Made by a program: the position numbers and the translations under genes
Part shown: in pieces, positions 1-7,654 of the stretch
How the letters are laid out: each line of letters opens with the position of its first letter
Position numbering within the stretch: position 1 is the stretch's first letter
Source: Clostridia bacterium
GTDB taxonomy: Bacteria; Bacillota; Clostridia; Christensenellales; Borkfalkiaceae
Direction: 5' to 3'
Length of the DNA: 64,000 nucleotides
NCBI GenBank assembly: GCA_017457215.1
Contig: JAFTHU010000001.1
Span: forward strand, 85,563-149,562
Notes under the pieces: model-generated
Database searches by the model: none
Told to the model about the DNA's origin: nothing
What the model saw: only the letters and a program-made list of their open reading frames with translations

Positions 1-20
1 ATATATTTTTCATTCCGTAA

Positions 21-52
21 AAGACCGACGCTCCTTTTTTCGCGTCGGTCTT
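21..52 (-). terminator. intrinsic terminator of the plsC-lipid kinase-HAD operon
   Basis: A perfect 10-bp stem (21-30 pairs with 43-52) is followed by TTTT when read on the minus strand. It lies 5 nt past the stop codon of the HAD gene. Confidence 0.75.
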
Positions 53-56
53 CCCT

Positions 57-767
57 TTAATCCATTTTGTCTACGTAAGCCAGCAGGTCGTCAAAATCCC
101 CCTGTGGATAAACGGATATATCTTTTTCCTCTTTATTTAACAGACACGCAGGCAACAAAAATACTTTCATTCCCAACTGCTCTGCCACCATATCCTCGGC
201 CACGTCGTTTCCTACCATCAAACACTCTTCCCCTTGCACGCCAAGAGCATTTAAAATATCTCTGTAATAATCCAAATTCGGCTTACAATACCGCGCATTT
301 TCGTAGGTTGTATACAATTCGAAATCGGCTTTATTCAACCCCGCCCAAGCCATACGCTTTTCCGTGGCGATTGCGGGAAAAACAGGGTTTGTCGCCAGTG
401 CCAAACGGTAGCCTTTTGCCTTTAACGCCGCCACCGTTTCCGCCGCCTTTGCCGTAAAACCGCAAGATGCTTGCACTTTGTCAAAATCCTCTATATAAAA
501 CCGTTCAAAATGCGGTTCGTCTGCACGCGCTTTTTCACCGAACGTTTCCGTGAACGAATCCCAAAACACTTCCTCGTTCCGCTTTTTTCCGTCGTTTTTA
601 ATCATGGCGCGCATGCCTTTCCATATTCCGTCTACAAGTTCATTCGGAGCATATCCATAGGGGGCCAAACGCTTTGCCAAGCCGCCAAAATACGCCTTGA
701 CAAACAAGTTTTGATCCATAGGTAAAAGCGTGCCGTCCAAATCAAATAAAATCACTTTCGTTTTCAT
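57..767 (-). CDS. HAD-superfamily hydrolase (phosphatase-like)
   Basis: A 236-residue haloacid dehalogenase-family protein, probably a small-molecule phosphatase of unknown substrate. Motif I is the N-terminal FDLDGTLL, with the nucleophilic Asp near residue 8. Motif II is the Thr of ATNP, the conserved Lys sits in CKPN, and motif IV is VGNDVAEDM. An insert between motifs I and II forms a helical cap of the YjjG/phosphoglycolate phosphatase type. The start at 767 was preferred over the upstream ATG at 803 because AAAGGA precedes it and the fold begins there. It is the last gene of a phospholipid operon, 49 nt after the lipid kinase, so a lipid-phosphate-related role is possible but unproven. 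Confidence 0.85.
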   Translation of the reverse strand: MKTKVILFDLDGTLLPMDQNLFVKAYFGGLAKRLAPYGYAPNELVDGIWKGMRAMIKNDGKKRNEEVFWDSFTETFGEKARADEPHFERFYIEDFDKVQASCGFTAKAAETVAALKAKGYRLALATNPVFPAIATEKRMAWAGLNKADFELYTTYENARYCKPNLDYYRDILNALGVQGEECLMVGNDVAEDMVAEQLGMKVFLLPACLLNKEEKDISVYPQGDFDDLLAYVDKMD

Positions 768-816
768 ATAAATCCTTTTCATTGCAGGGACGTCCCCGCC
801 CAAAAGTCCGTTTTTA

Positions 817-1662
817 TTATCTTCTCGCCGTGTACTCGGAAACTTCTAAAATGGTTTCGCCGTCAATCTGTACAGGTCTAGGCGCGTCATATTTCACCGT
901 GATCTCTTTTCCCGAAAGAATCGTAACGTACTTTTCATTCTTCACGTGTTCGCCCTTGAAAATGGACGGGAAAATCATCAATGTTTTTATCTTGCTTGAA
1001 CCGTGGAAAACCAAAACCGAGAGTTTATCATCCTCTCTCGTTTGACCGGGCGTAGGATACATGCCGCCGCCGTAACATCTGCCAAACATAGCGGGCGCAA
1101 GCCAAATTTTTTCAAAACGATACTCCTTACCGTCCACGATAATCGTACCGCCCGTGGGTTTATAATGGAAAAGCAAACCTTTGATTGCAATTAACGTATA
1201 ATTGATTTTCTTTTTCGGTTTTTCTTCGCGGAGTTTATCACCAACTTCGCAACAATACCCGTCGATACCGTAGCCCACGCCGTTTAAAAAACGGTACGTA
1301 TTCCCTTTTACGGTAACCGTAGGCAGATTTTTCAAATATGCATTCATAGGCACGGGGTCGCCGCCGTTATCTCCCATGTCCCGCAAAAAGTCGTTGCCGC
1401 TACCGCAAGCAAAATACGAAATTTTATGTGTAAACTCGATTTCGGCAGTATTGTTTGCAAAACGGTTCAGCGTACCGTCGCCTCCGCAAATAATGACCTC
1501 CGCGTCCTTTTCAATTCCGCTGAAAAACGCCTTATAATCCTCTATTTTCGTTACGTTCTCATAAACGAATTCGTTACCCGAAAGCACTTTTTCTATCTCT
1601 TTTGCCTTTTCCTCGCCCTTGCAGTTATCCGAATAAGGATTGTACAATACATAATATTTCAT
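817..1662 (-). CDS. diacylglycerol kinase-like lipid kinase (DagK/YegS/BmrU family)
   Basis: A 281-residue cytosolic or membrane-associated kinase predicted to phosphorylate diacylglycerol or a related lipid with ATP. The N-terminus (YYVLYNPYS) and the nucleotide motif GGDGTLNRFAN near residue 60 are typical of the DAGK catalytic domain. GSGNDF follows near residue 85. Length matches the family. The open frame extends upstream to 1803, but that stretch overlaps plsC and carries no family sequence. The ATG at 1662 has GGAGG ahead of it and overlaps the plsC stop by 4 nt (ATGA), which implies translational coupling. With plsC it would cycle diacylglycerol back into phosphatidate. Confidence 0.88.
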   Translation of the reverse strand: MKYYVLYNPYSDNCKGEEKAKEIEKVLSGNEFVYENVTKIEDYKAFFSGIEKDAEVIICGGDGTLNRFANNTAEIEFTHKISYFACGSGNDFLRDMGDNGGDPVPMNAYLKNLPTVTVKGNTYRFLNGVGYGIDGYCCEVGDKLREEKPKKKINYTLIAIKGLLFHYKPTGGTIIVDGKEYRFEKIWLAPAMFGRCYGGGMYPTPGQTREDDKLSVLVFHGSSKIKTLMIFPSIFKGEHVKNEKYVTILSGKEITVKYDAPRPVQIDGETILEVSEYTARR

Positions 1663-2402
1663 ACCGTTTTTTCCTCCGTATTTTCTATTACTCGCTGAAT
1701 TTTCGCTTTCACGCGCTCGCCGATTTCCGACGTCCGCATCTCTTTGACTTCCTCCTTGCCAATCACCTCGATAAAATGCAAATCTACGTACGTGAGTCGC
1801 CAAGGCGCGTGTTTATGGATTTCATTCGTACCGCAAACCGCGCATACAACAAGAGGCGCGTCCCCACGTTGCGCAATTTTAAACATCGCGTTATGGAAAG
1901 GCAACATTACCCCGTCTTTTGCCCGCGTCCCCTCGGGATATACACCGATAGAAACTTCGTCCTTTTTTATCAGTTCCGCCGCCTTTTCCACGGTCTTTAC
2001 CGCGTTGCGGGGATTTTCTCTGTCAATTTCTAAAAAGCAACACTTGCGTACCAGCTTCCCGAAAAAGGGAATTTTGAAATTCGAAGCCTTTGAAAGGTAC
2101 GCCAATTCCTCTTTTCGTAGCACTCGCCACGTTACAATAGAGTCAAAATTGGATACGTGATTGCCCACCAAAACAAAACGTTCGTCCTGCGGAACAATTT
2201 CCTTGCCCTCCACACGGATTTTTACCCCCAAATACCAAAGTAGCCACGCCGTCAGTGAATCTAGTAAAAACCGATAAAATTTATTGTCCTTTTCGTATTG
2301 TTTGTTTTTAACAAACAAGCAGCATATTGCTATAAAGATTAGATACAGCCCCAACGGGATACTGCACAAAATCACCGCGCAAGTATGCAAAAAGTTCTTC
2401 AT
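1659..2402 (-). CDS. plsC: 1-acyl-sn-glycerol-3-phosphate acyltransferase
   Basis: A 247-residue membrane acyltransferase that converts lysophosphatidate to phosphatidate. A hydrophobic anchor covers about residues 8-32. The catalytic HX4D motif is NHVSNFD near residue 82, and the substrate-binding PEGTR motif lies near residue 157. The ribosome binding site GAGGGG is 9 nt before the start. It is the first gene of a three-gene minus-strand operon with the lipid kinase and the HAD hydrolase. Specificity for lysophosphatidate is assumed from the family; acyl-chain preference cannot be read from sequence. Confidence 0.92.
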   Translation of the reverse strand: MKNFLHTCAVILCSIPLGLYLIFIAICCLFVKNKQYEKDNKFYRFLLDSLTAWLLWYLGVKIRVEGKEIVPQDERFVLVGNHVSNFDSIVTWRVLRKEELAYLSKASNFKIPFFGKLVRKCCFLEIDRENPRNAVKTVEKAAELIKKDEVSIGVYPEGTRAKDGVMLPFHNAMFKIAQRGDAPLVVCAVCGTNEIHKHAPWRLTYVDLHFIEVIGKEEVKEMRTSEIGERVKAKIQRVIENTEEKTV

Positions 2403-2436
2403 CTACATTTACCCCTCTTTTTGTTTCACCCTGTCT

Positions 2437-2465
2437 ATTATAATTGTAACATAAATATATGACAT
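2437..2465 (-). promoter_or_regulatory. predicted promoter of plsC operon
   Basis: A consensus TATAAT (2437-2442) lies 17 bp from a weaker -35, ATGTCA (2460-2465), about 35 nt upstream of the plsC start. Confidence 0.45.
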
Positions 2466-2530
2466 AATGCAAATGATTCGGGGCAAAAAAACGACGTTTT
2501 TCGTCATTTTTCACAAAAGTATCGAATCAC

Positions 2531-2563
2531 AAAAAAGCCCGACCTTAACAGTCAGGCTTTTTT
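2531..2563 (-). terminator. intrinsic terminator after the Na/Pi cotransporter gene
   Basis: An A-rich/U-rich hairpin (AAAAAAGCC...GGCTTTTTT, one internal mismatch) starts 16 nt after the transporter stop codon. Because it is flanked by A and T runs it could work in both directions. Confidence 0.7.
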
Positions 2564-2578
2564 ATTAGGGCTTTTCCC

Positions 2579-4282
2579 TTATGCTTTTACTTGATTTTCA
2601 ATTTTTACTTCGCTTTGCGAACCCGTAGGATTCAAAATACTGTAACCAACGTTTACGAGGTGATCGGCAACACGCTCTAATCCAGCAACCGTCGAAGAGA
2701 AGTAAGGACTTAATTCAATTTTGCAATTTCCCTCCGCAAGACGGGTATAATGGTTTGTCGTTAAAGATTTCTTCAAACCGTCCACTTCGTTTTCGAGTGT
2801 GTTCAACTCTGCAAGACGGGACGCATCACTGTCGTCAAACGCCTCGACGGCGATCTCGAACATACGCAATACCTTTTCTTTCATAACCCGCAATTCCGCC
2901 ATTGCTTCTGCCGAAAACTCAAATTCCGCTTTTTGCATTTCCAATGCGATTTCCCCAAAGTTTTCCGCATGGTCGCCGATACGTTCCAAGTCGTTCAATA
3001 CGTGGAAATATGCGCCGATACGTTTTTCGTTACGGTTGTCCACAAGAGGCGAAAGCTTAATTAAAAACCGCGTAAGCGCTTTATTCGTGAAGTTGATCGC
3101 ACTTTCTCTTTCCGCAATTTCCGTTTCATAGCTACTCGCCACGCCCGACATAGCCGCAAACGACTTTTCAAGGTTTTCCTTGGCAAGGTCCGCCATATAT
3201 TCTACTTCTTTCTTTACCTGCATAATGGCGATGGGAGGCGTGGTAAGCAGACGGTCATCCACAAATTTAAGACGGCGGCTTTCTTCGGGCGCTTTCTTGT
3301 CTTTAATTATCGCGCAGGAATATTTCACCAAATGTTTCACGAACGGCAACAACAACAGCGTCGTCGTTACGTTAAAGATTACGTGAAAAACGGATACGCG
3401 CATCTGCAAAGACATTGCGTCGTCGCCAGGGAAGATCGACATCAAAAGGTTTATAACGGGCTCTTTGAAAACCCAAATAATCGCCGTAAATGCCACTGTC
3501 CCGACGACGTTGAACGTGAAATGTATCAGCGCGACGCGCTTGGCGTTCGTATTTGCTCCCACCGACGCAAGCAACGCCGTTACACACGTACCGATATTTG
3601 CGCCGAGTACAATAAACAACGCCAGATCCAAGGGAAGAACCCCCGTACCTACCATCGTGATAACAACACCTGTAGCAGCCGAAGAACTCTGAATCAACGC
3701 CGTAAAAATAACACCGATCAAAATTAAAAGCAAAGGGAAGTGCACTTTTTCAAAAATTTTTATAAACATATCTTCGACAAGTGCGTTTCCAAACGCCTGT
3801 TCGCTGCTCATTACGTTAAGCCCGACGAAAATCAAACCCAAACCACAAAACAGATTTGCCAAAATTTTGACTTTTTCTTTTTTGAAAAAGCTCATCATAA
3901 CGCCCACAAATGCAAGCAAGTACATTGCCATATTAAAATAATCGTTTTTTAGGGATACCAACACGCCCGTGATCGTCGTACCGATATTCGCACCCATAAT
4001 AATCGGCGTTGCCTGCATCAGGGTCATAACCCCTGCGTTTACCAAACCGATGACCATGACCGACGTTGCGGACGAACTTTGAATAATCGCCGTTACCCCC
4101 GCGCCGATACCTACGCCCGAAAAACGGTTGTTACTGATTTTTCCGAGCAACTTTTTCATACCGCTGCCCGCACTCTTTTCCAAAGCCTCGCCCATGAAAT
4201 TCATACCGACGATAAAGATGCCCACCCCCGCAAGCAACCAAATTAGGCTTTGCACCAACTGCATAATTTCTTCTACTGTCAT
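2579..4282 (-). CDS. Na/Pi cotransporter family protein with C-terminal PhoU-like domains
   Basis: A 567-residue integral membrane transporter of the NptA/PNaS family, expected to bring phosphate in with sodium. Two inverted Na/Pi repeats each carry the signature QSSSA (residues about 68-72 and 198-202). Residues about 345-560 form two helical PhoU-like bundles thought to sense or regulate phosphate flux. The start has a clear GGAG site. The gene is monocistronic: a strong promoter, a 237-nt leader with an internal terminator, and a downstream terminator frame it. Family members differ in substrate, so phosphate is inferred. Confidence 0.92.
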   Translation of the reverse strand: MTVEEIMQLVQSLIWLLAGVGIFIVGMNFMGEALEKSAGSGMKKLLGKISNNRFSGVGIGAGVTAIIQSSSATSVMVIGLVNAGVMTLMQATPIIMGANIGTTITGVLVSLKNDYFNMAMYLLAFVGVMMSFFKKEKVKILANLFCGLGLIFVGLNVMSSEQAFGNALVEDMFIKIFEKVHFPLLLILIGVIFTALIQSSSAATGVVITMVGTGVLPLDLALFIVLGANIGTCVTALLASVGANTNAKRVALIHFTFNVVGTVAFTAIIWVFKEPVINLLMSIFPGDDAMSLQMRVSVFHVIFNVTTTLLLLPFVKHLVKYSCAIIKDKKAPEESRRLKFVDDRLLTTPPIAIMQVKKEVEYMADLAKENLEKSFAAMSGVASSYETEIAERESAINFTNKALTRFLIKLSPLVDNRNEKRIGAYFHVLNDLERIGDHAENFGEIALEMQKAEFEFSAEAMAELRVMKEKVLRMFEIAVEAFDDSDASRLAELNTLENEVDGLKKSLTTNHYTRLAEGNCKIELSPYFSSTVAGLERVADHLVNVGYSILNPTGSQSEVKIENQVKA

Positions 4283-4519
4283 TTTTCTCTCCTTCGTATA
4301 TAATATTTGTTGTTTTTCTTTTGTAAATACCCTTTTGTAACAAAAAAGAGTATGTGCCCACTAATGCCATACTCTTGAAAATCCTTTTTATAAAGAACGT
4401 CATTGTACGGCTTTGCCTACAATGAGTTTCACAATTTTTGCAAGCCTGACTAATTTCCAATTAGCCACCCCTATGGCTCGCTGCAGCCCTCTGCACTTTG
4501 CTACTTTCTCATCATTACC
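4283..4519 (-). promoter_or_regulatory. structured 5' leader RNA of unknown class (candidate riboswitch or attenuator)
   Basis: The predicted transcript starts near 4519 and runs 237 nt before the ATG. It holds several hairpins: AGCCA...TGGCT, ATTGTA-GGC-AAA-GCC-TACAAT, and an intrinsic terminator at 4341-4375 some 60 nt before the start codon. This layout (promoter, folded domain, terminator, then a free Shine-Dalgarno) is that of a transcription-controlling leader. It does not match T-box, M-box, ydaO, yybP-ykoY, fluoride, ZTP or guanidine consensus sequences as I know them. With the pnuC leader on the other strand it fills the longest gene-free stretch here (4283-4799). Confidence 0.55.
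4341..4375 (-). terminator. intrinsic terminator inside the Na/Pi leader
   Basis: An 8-bp perfect stem (AGAGTATG with CATACTCT) has a 13-nt loop and is followed by TTTTTT on the minus strand. It lies upstream of the ORF, so it is an attenuation point. Confidence 0.7.
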
Positions 4520-4525
4520 TTTTGT

Positions 4526-4555
4526 ATTTTAGCATATATTTTTTAATAAAGTCAA
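4526..4555 (-). promoter_or_regulatory. predicted promoter of the Na/Pi cotransporter gene
   Basis: TTGACT (4550-4555), an 18-bp spacer and TAAAAT (4526-4531), preceded by TGC as an extended -10. Confidence 0.75.
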
Positions 4556-4646
4556 GTTTCAAAAAGCAAAAATTTGCCTATCTTTTCGATTCCTCTGCGC
4601 ATTGCCATAGATTTTTTTGATAATCAAAATTTCTTTCGCTCAATCC

Positions 4647-4676
4647 TTGACTTCTTCTCCAAAAATCGATTATAAT
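4647..4676 (+). promoter_or_regulatory. predicted promoter of pnuC
   Basis: TTGACT (4647-4652), an 18-bp spacer and TATAAT (4671-4676). Confidence 0.75.
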
Positions 4677-4682
4677 AATATG

Positions 4683-4799
4683 GTAACCTTAAATATATCC
4701 GCCGCCACCGGGTGGCAAAATGAATGCAGCGTTCATATTGCGTTTCGTTAGGTCTTTGAAGATGCGCAGTAAGAATGCTTTTGTTTTTTAGAGGTCATT
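4683..4799 (+). promoter_or_regulatory. leader RNA of pnuC, class not recognised
   Basis: A leader of about 117 nt lies between the promoter and the pnuC start. It contains a tight GCCAC-CGG-GTGGC hairpin near 4708, an ATGAA...TTCAT hairpin near 4720-4736, and a U-rich run (TTTTGTTTTTT) just before the AGAGGT binding site. pnuC homologues are often controlled by NAD, thiamine or FMN riboswitches, but no such consensus is visible, so regulation is only suggested. Confidence 0.35.
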
Positions 4800-5504
4800 A
4801 TGAACGTGCGCGACGCCTTAAAAAAATTTATTCGGTATTTTACCCCGTTCGAGCGGGTGCTTTGGCTTTCTTCGGTAACACTCATCACCCTTTCTTTTTG
4901 TTTGAGCGGAGATTTTTATCCCCTGACCCTGATTGCCTCGCTTTTGGGCGTTACCTCCCTAATTTTTATCGCCAAAGGACACTTTATAGGGCAAATTTTA
5001 ATCATCATTTTCAGTATTTTATACGGCGTCATTTCCATTCGGGCGCACTATTACGGAGAAATGATCACCTATCTTTTCATGAGTCTGCCTGCCGCCGTTT
5101 TTGCATGCATCAGTTGGTTGAAAAATCCTTCCAAACAAGGCAAACACGAGGTGCAGGTCGGCACTCTTTCTGTGAAAAAATGGTTAATCTGCATAGGGCT
5201 TTCTATCGTTGCCACCATCGTTTTGTATTTCGTCCTGCGATATTTTAACACGGACAATTTGATTGTAAGCACCATTTCCGTTACGACGAGTATGTTCGCA
5301 GCATCCTTGCTCTTTTTCCGCAGTCCCTATTATGCGTTGGCATACGTTTCCAACGATATCGTCCTCATTGTGCTTTGGGTCTCAGCGAGTATTCACGATA
5401 CCTCTTATCTGCCCACCGTCGTATGCTTTCTTACTTTTTTGTTTAACGATTCGTACAGCTTTATCAACTGGAAACGTATGAAAAAACGCCAAGCGGATTA
5501 TTAA
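4800..5504 (+). CDS. pnuC: PnuC-family nicotinamide riboside/vitamin transporter
   Basis: A 234-residue membrane protein with about seven helices, matching the PnuC family of facilitators that import nicotinamide riboside (some relatives take thiamine or riboflavin). Family signatures are YYGEMITYLFMSLP near residue 85, the ISWLKNP loop near 105, and the C-terminal FLFNDSYSFINWKRM. It has its own promoter, a leader and a strong terminator 8 nt after the stop. Two more NAD genes (pncB, nadE) lie in the window, which supports a niacin-derivative substrate, but this is inference. Confidence 0.85.
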   Translation: MNVRDALKKFIRYFTPFERVLWLSSVTLITLSFCLSGDFYPLTLIASLLGVTSLIFIAKGHFIGQILIIIFSILYGVISIRAHYYGEMITYLFMSLPAAVFACISWLKNPSKQGKHEVQVGTLSVKKWLICIGLSIVATIVLYFVLRYFNTDNLIVSTISVTTSMFAASLLFFRSPYYALAYVSNDIVLIVLWVSASIHDTSYLPTVVCFLTFLFNDSYSFINWKRMKKRQADY

Positions 5505-5511
5505 TGAATTT

Positions 5512-5539
5512 ATTGCCGAAAAAAATCGGCAATTTTTTT
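5512..5539 (+). terminator. intrinsic terminator of pnuC
   Basis: A perfect 8-bp stem (ATTGCCGA with TCGGCAAT), a 6-nt A-rich loop and TTTTTTG. It separates pnuC from the radical SAM gene and argues against the ATG at 5504 as that gene's start. Confidence 0.85.
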
Positions 5540-5561
5540 GGCCTAATATACGAACAAATGT

Positions 5562-5590
5562 TTGACTTTTGCTTTTTGATGGTTTATAAT
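5562..5590 (+). promoter_or_regulatory. near-consensus promoter abutting the radical SAM start codon
   Basis: TTGACT (5562-5567), exactly 17 bp, and TATAAT (5585-5590). The expected transcription start is at 5597, the first base of the ATG. The transcript would therefore be leaderless. Confidence 0.8.
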
Positions 5591-5596
5591 AGGGAT

Positions 5597-6868
5597 ATGA
5601 TATCGGAAGAAAAGTTAAAAATTTTAACGGAAAGCGCGAAATACGACGTTTCTTGTTCCTCTTCGGGGAGCGCTCGAAAAAATGCAGGCGGCATGGGCAA
5701 CGGGTACGTTGCGGGGTGCTGTCATTCGTTCACGCCTGACGGGCGGTGCGTTTCCCTTTTAAAAATTTTGCTTTCTAACGATTGCATTTATAATTGTAAA
5801 TACTGCCCCAACCGTTTGGACGCAGACGTACCCCGCGCAACGGCTACGGCAGACGAAATTTGTCAGCTGACCATTGATTTTTACAAACGCAATTATATCG
5901 AGGGACTGTTCCTATCTTCGGCGGTTTACAAAAATCCCGATTATACCATGGAACAGTTACTCCTCGTCGTCAAAAAACTGCGGACGGAATACGGCTTTCA
6001 CGGATACATACATTTAAAAGGTATCCCGCGCGCGGACGAGCGTATGATGACGGAAGCGGCGCGCTTTGTGGATAGAATGAGTTATAACGTAGAACTTCCC
6101 TCGGAAAAAAGCCTGAAATTGCTTGCGCCGCAAAAGAGCAAGGAAAGTCTTTTAACGCCCATGAAAACGCTGGCAACGCAGACGGAACGATTCCGCGAAG
6201 AAAAACGAAAGGGGTTCGTTAAGGGATATTTTTTGCCCGCTGGACAAACAACGCAAATGATTATCGGCGCAAGTCCCGAAGCAGATGGACATATTCTGCG
6301 CCTGACGAATGCTCTGTACCAAAAAAACGGTTTAAAGCGGGTGTATTATTCTTCCTACGTGCCCGTCGTGCGGGACAAAAGTCTGCCCGAAGTGGGCGCA
6401 GGACAACTCCGCGAGCACCGTCTGTATCAAGCGGATTGGCTATTACGTTTTTACGGCTTTTCGGTGGAAGAAATCGTGGAAGAGAATGAAAATCTGTCTA
6501 TGGAATTTGACCCAAAATGCGCATGGGCTTTGCGAAATATGCATCTGTTTCCCGTGGAAATTAATCGCGCGCCGTTGGAAACACTGCTCCGCGTACCGGG
6601 GATTGGGGCGAAAAACGCCTATAAAATTATCGAAGCGAGAAAATATACAAAACTTACTTTTGAAGATTTAACAAAAATGCGGGTGGCGTTGAAAAGGGCA
6701 AAGCATTTTATCACCTGCAACGGTAAATTTTTCGGGGCTAAAAACGAACACGCCGTGCGCGGTTTGCTGACGGCGGCAGAAACGCAAGAAAGCGCGGAAC
6801 AATTAAACGTATTCGGCATGCTGTCAACGCCGCAAAACGCTTTGATTGCTTTGCACGGTCAACTGTGA
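5597..6868 (+). CDS. putative DNA modification/repair radical SAM protein (TIGR03916-like)
   Basis: A 423-residue radical SAM enzyme. The [4Fe-4S] cysteines are C63, C67 and C70 in CIYNCKYC. The N-terminus KYDVSCSSSGS and a C-terminal helix-hairpin-helix (LRVPGIGAKNAYKI) mark the family annotated as a probable DNA repair or modification protein; the true reaction is unknown. The start at 5597 was chosen because family homology begins there, and the upstream ATG at 5504 would read through the pnuC terminator and this gene's own promoter. No Shine-Dalgarno is present. The next gene, 7 nt downstream, is its usual DUF4130 partner. Confidence 0.88.
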   Translation: MISEEKLKILTESAKYDVSCSSSGSARKNAGGMGNGYVAGCCHSFTPDGRCVSLLKILLSNDCIYNCKYCPNRLDADVPRATATADEICQLTIDFYKRNYIEGLFLSSAVYKNPDYTMEQLLLVVKKLRTEYGFHGYIHLKGIPRADERMMTEAARFVDRMSYNVELPSEKSLKLLAPQKSKESLLTPMKTLATQTERFREEKRKGFVKGYFLPAGQTTQMIIGASPEADGHILRLTNALYQKNGLKRVYYSSYVPVVRDKSLPEVGAGQLREHRLYQADWLLRFYGFSVEEIVEENENLSMEFDPKCAWALRNMHLFPVEINRAPLETLLRVPGIGAKNAYKIIEARKYTKLTFEDLTKMRVALKRAKHFITCNGKFFGAKNEHAVRGLLTAAETQESAEQLNVFGMLSTPQNALIALHGQL

Positions 6869-6875
6869 GGGCTAT

Positions 6876-7613
6876 ATGGTATACGTTTTTGACGGAACGA
6901 AAATCGGGTTTTTAACAGCCCTTTTGATTGCATTCTCCGACCCCGTGGCAATCGTAACTTCAAAGCAAACGCAAATCCCCTTGGGTATGACCGTTATGCA
7001 AGTGCACAACGACCCCGTGCGCGCAAAAAAGGCGGAAGAACGCTTGTTTTCCTTTGACCCCGATTGCTTATTCGATTTAGACAGATTGCTGCGCAGCGGT
7101 ATGCAAAACAACGAACAACTCGCCTTTCGGTATCTACGTTTTATTGCCCAAGAAAAACGCCCCGTTTCCAAACGCCTTGCCAACCCCGACGTATTCGCCG
7201 CCGTGGAATGCATCAAAAAAGTCGGACTCGAAATCCATAAAATGCACGGATTTATTCGCTTTATGGAAACGGCAAGCGGAGCGCTATATGCGCCCTTTTC
7301 CCCCGATAACGATATCTGCGATTTGATTTTACCCCATTTTCGGGCTCGGTTGCCGCAATTCCCTTTCGTATTGCATGATGTGAAACGAAAAAAAGCGGCG
7401 GTATACGACGGTACAAGCACTTTCGTTGCGCCCTTGGCGCAGGCTGACGTATTGCTTTCCGCGGACGAACTTGGTTGGCAATCACTCTGGAAAGAATATT
7501 ACGGTGCAGTAAATATCCCCTCTCGCAAGCGATTAAAACAAATGCGCGGATATATGCCACAGCGGTATTGGAAATTTCTGCCCGAACGGCAGGAATCTCC
7601 ACCCGATTTATAA
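6876..7613 (+). CDS. DUF4130 / TIGR03915-like probable DNA metabolism protein
   Basis: A 245-residue protein of the DUF4130 family, which almost always sits beside the TIGR03916 radical SAM protein, as here (7-nt gap, overlapping translation signals, shared transcript). The N-terminus YVFDGTKIGFLTALLIAF is the family opening. A central segment (KVGLEIHKMHGFIRFMET, roughly residues 105-122) and the C-terminal GYMPQRYWKFLPE are also typical. Some family members are fused to uracil-DNA-glycosylase domains; this one is not. The start at 6876 was chosen over the ATG at 6846 because it follows GAGGG and the family begins at this residue. The activity is unknown. Confidence 0.82.
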   Translation: MVYVFDGTKIGFLTALLIAFSDPVAIVTSKQTQIPLGMTVMQVHNDPVRAKKAEERLFSFDPDCLFDLDRLLRSGMQNNEQLAFRYLRFIAQEKRPVSKRLANPDVFAAVECIKKVGLEIHKMHGFIRFMETASGALYAPFSPDNDICDLILPHFRARLPQFPFVLHDVKRKKAAVYDGTSTFVAPLAQADVLLSADELGWQSLWKEYYGAVNIPSRKRLKQMRGYMPQRYWKFLPERQESPPDL

Positions 7614-7624
7614 TGGACAAAAGG

Positions 7625-7652
7625 AAAGAGCATCTCGTTTGAGATGCTCTTT
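7625..7652. terminator. bidirectional intrinsic terminator
   Basis: A perfect 12-bp stem with a GTTT loop and T-runs on the + strand lies between converging genes that end at 7613 (+) and 7655 (-). Confidence 0.85.
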
Positions 7653-7654
7653 TT

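Noticed and set aside
4131..4460. Minus-strand ORF covering the Na/Pi leader
   Set aside because: It spans the leader terminator and runs out of frame into the transporter gene; the leader explanation fits better.
4376..4519. T-box reading of the Na/Pi leader
   Set aside because: AGTA and GGGGTGG segments look like T-box pieces, but no conserved AGGGTGGNACCGCG antiterminator pairs with the terminator, and the gene is not amino-acid related.
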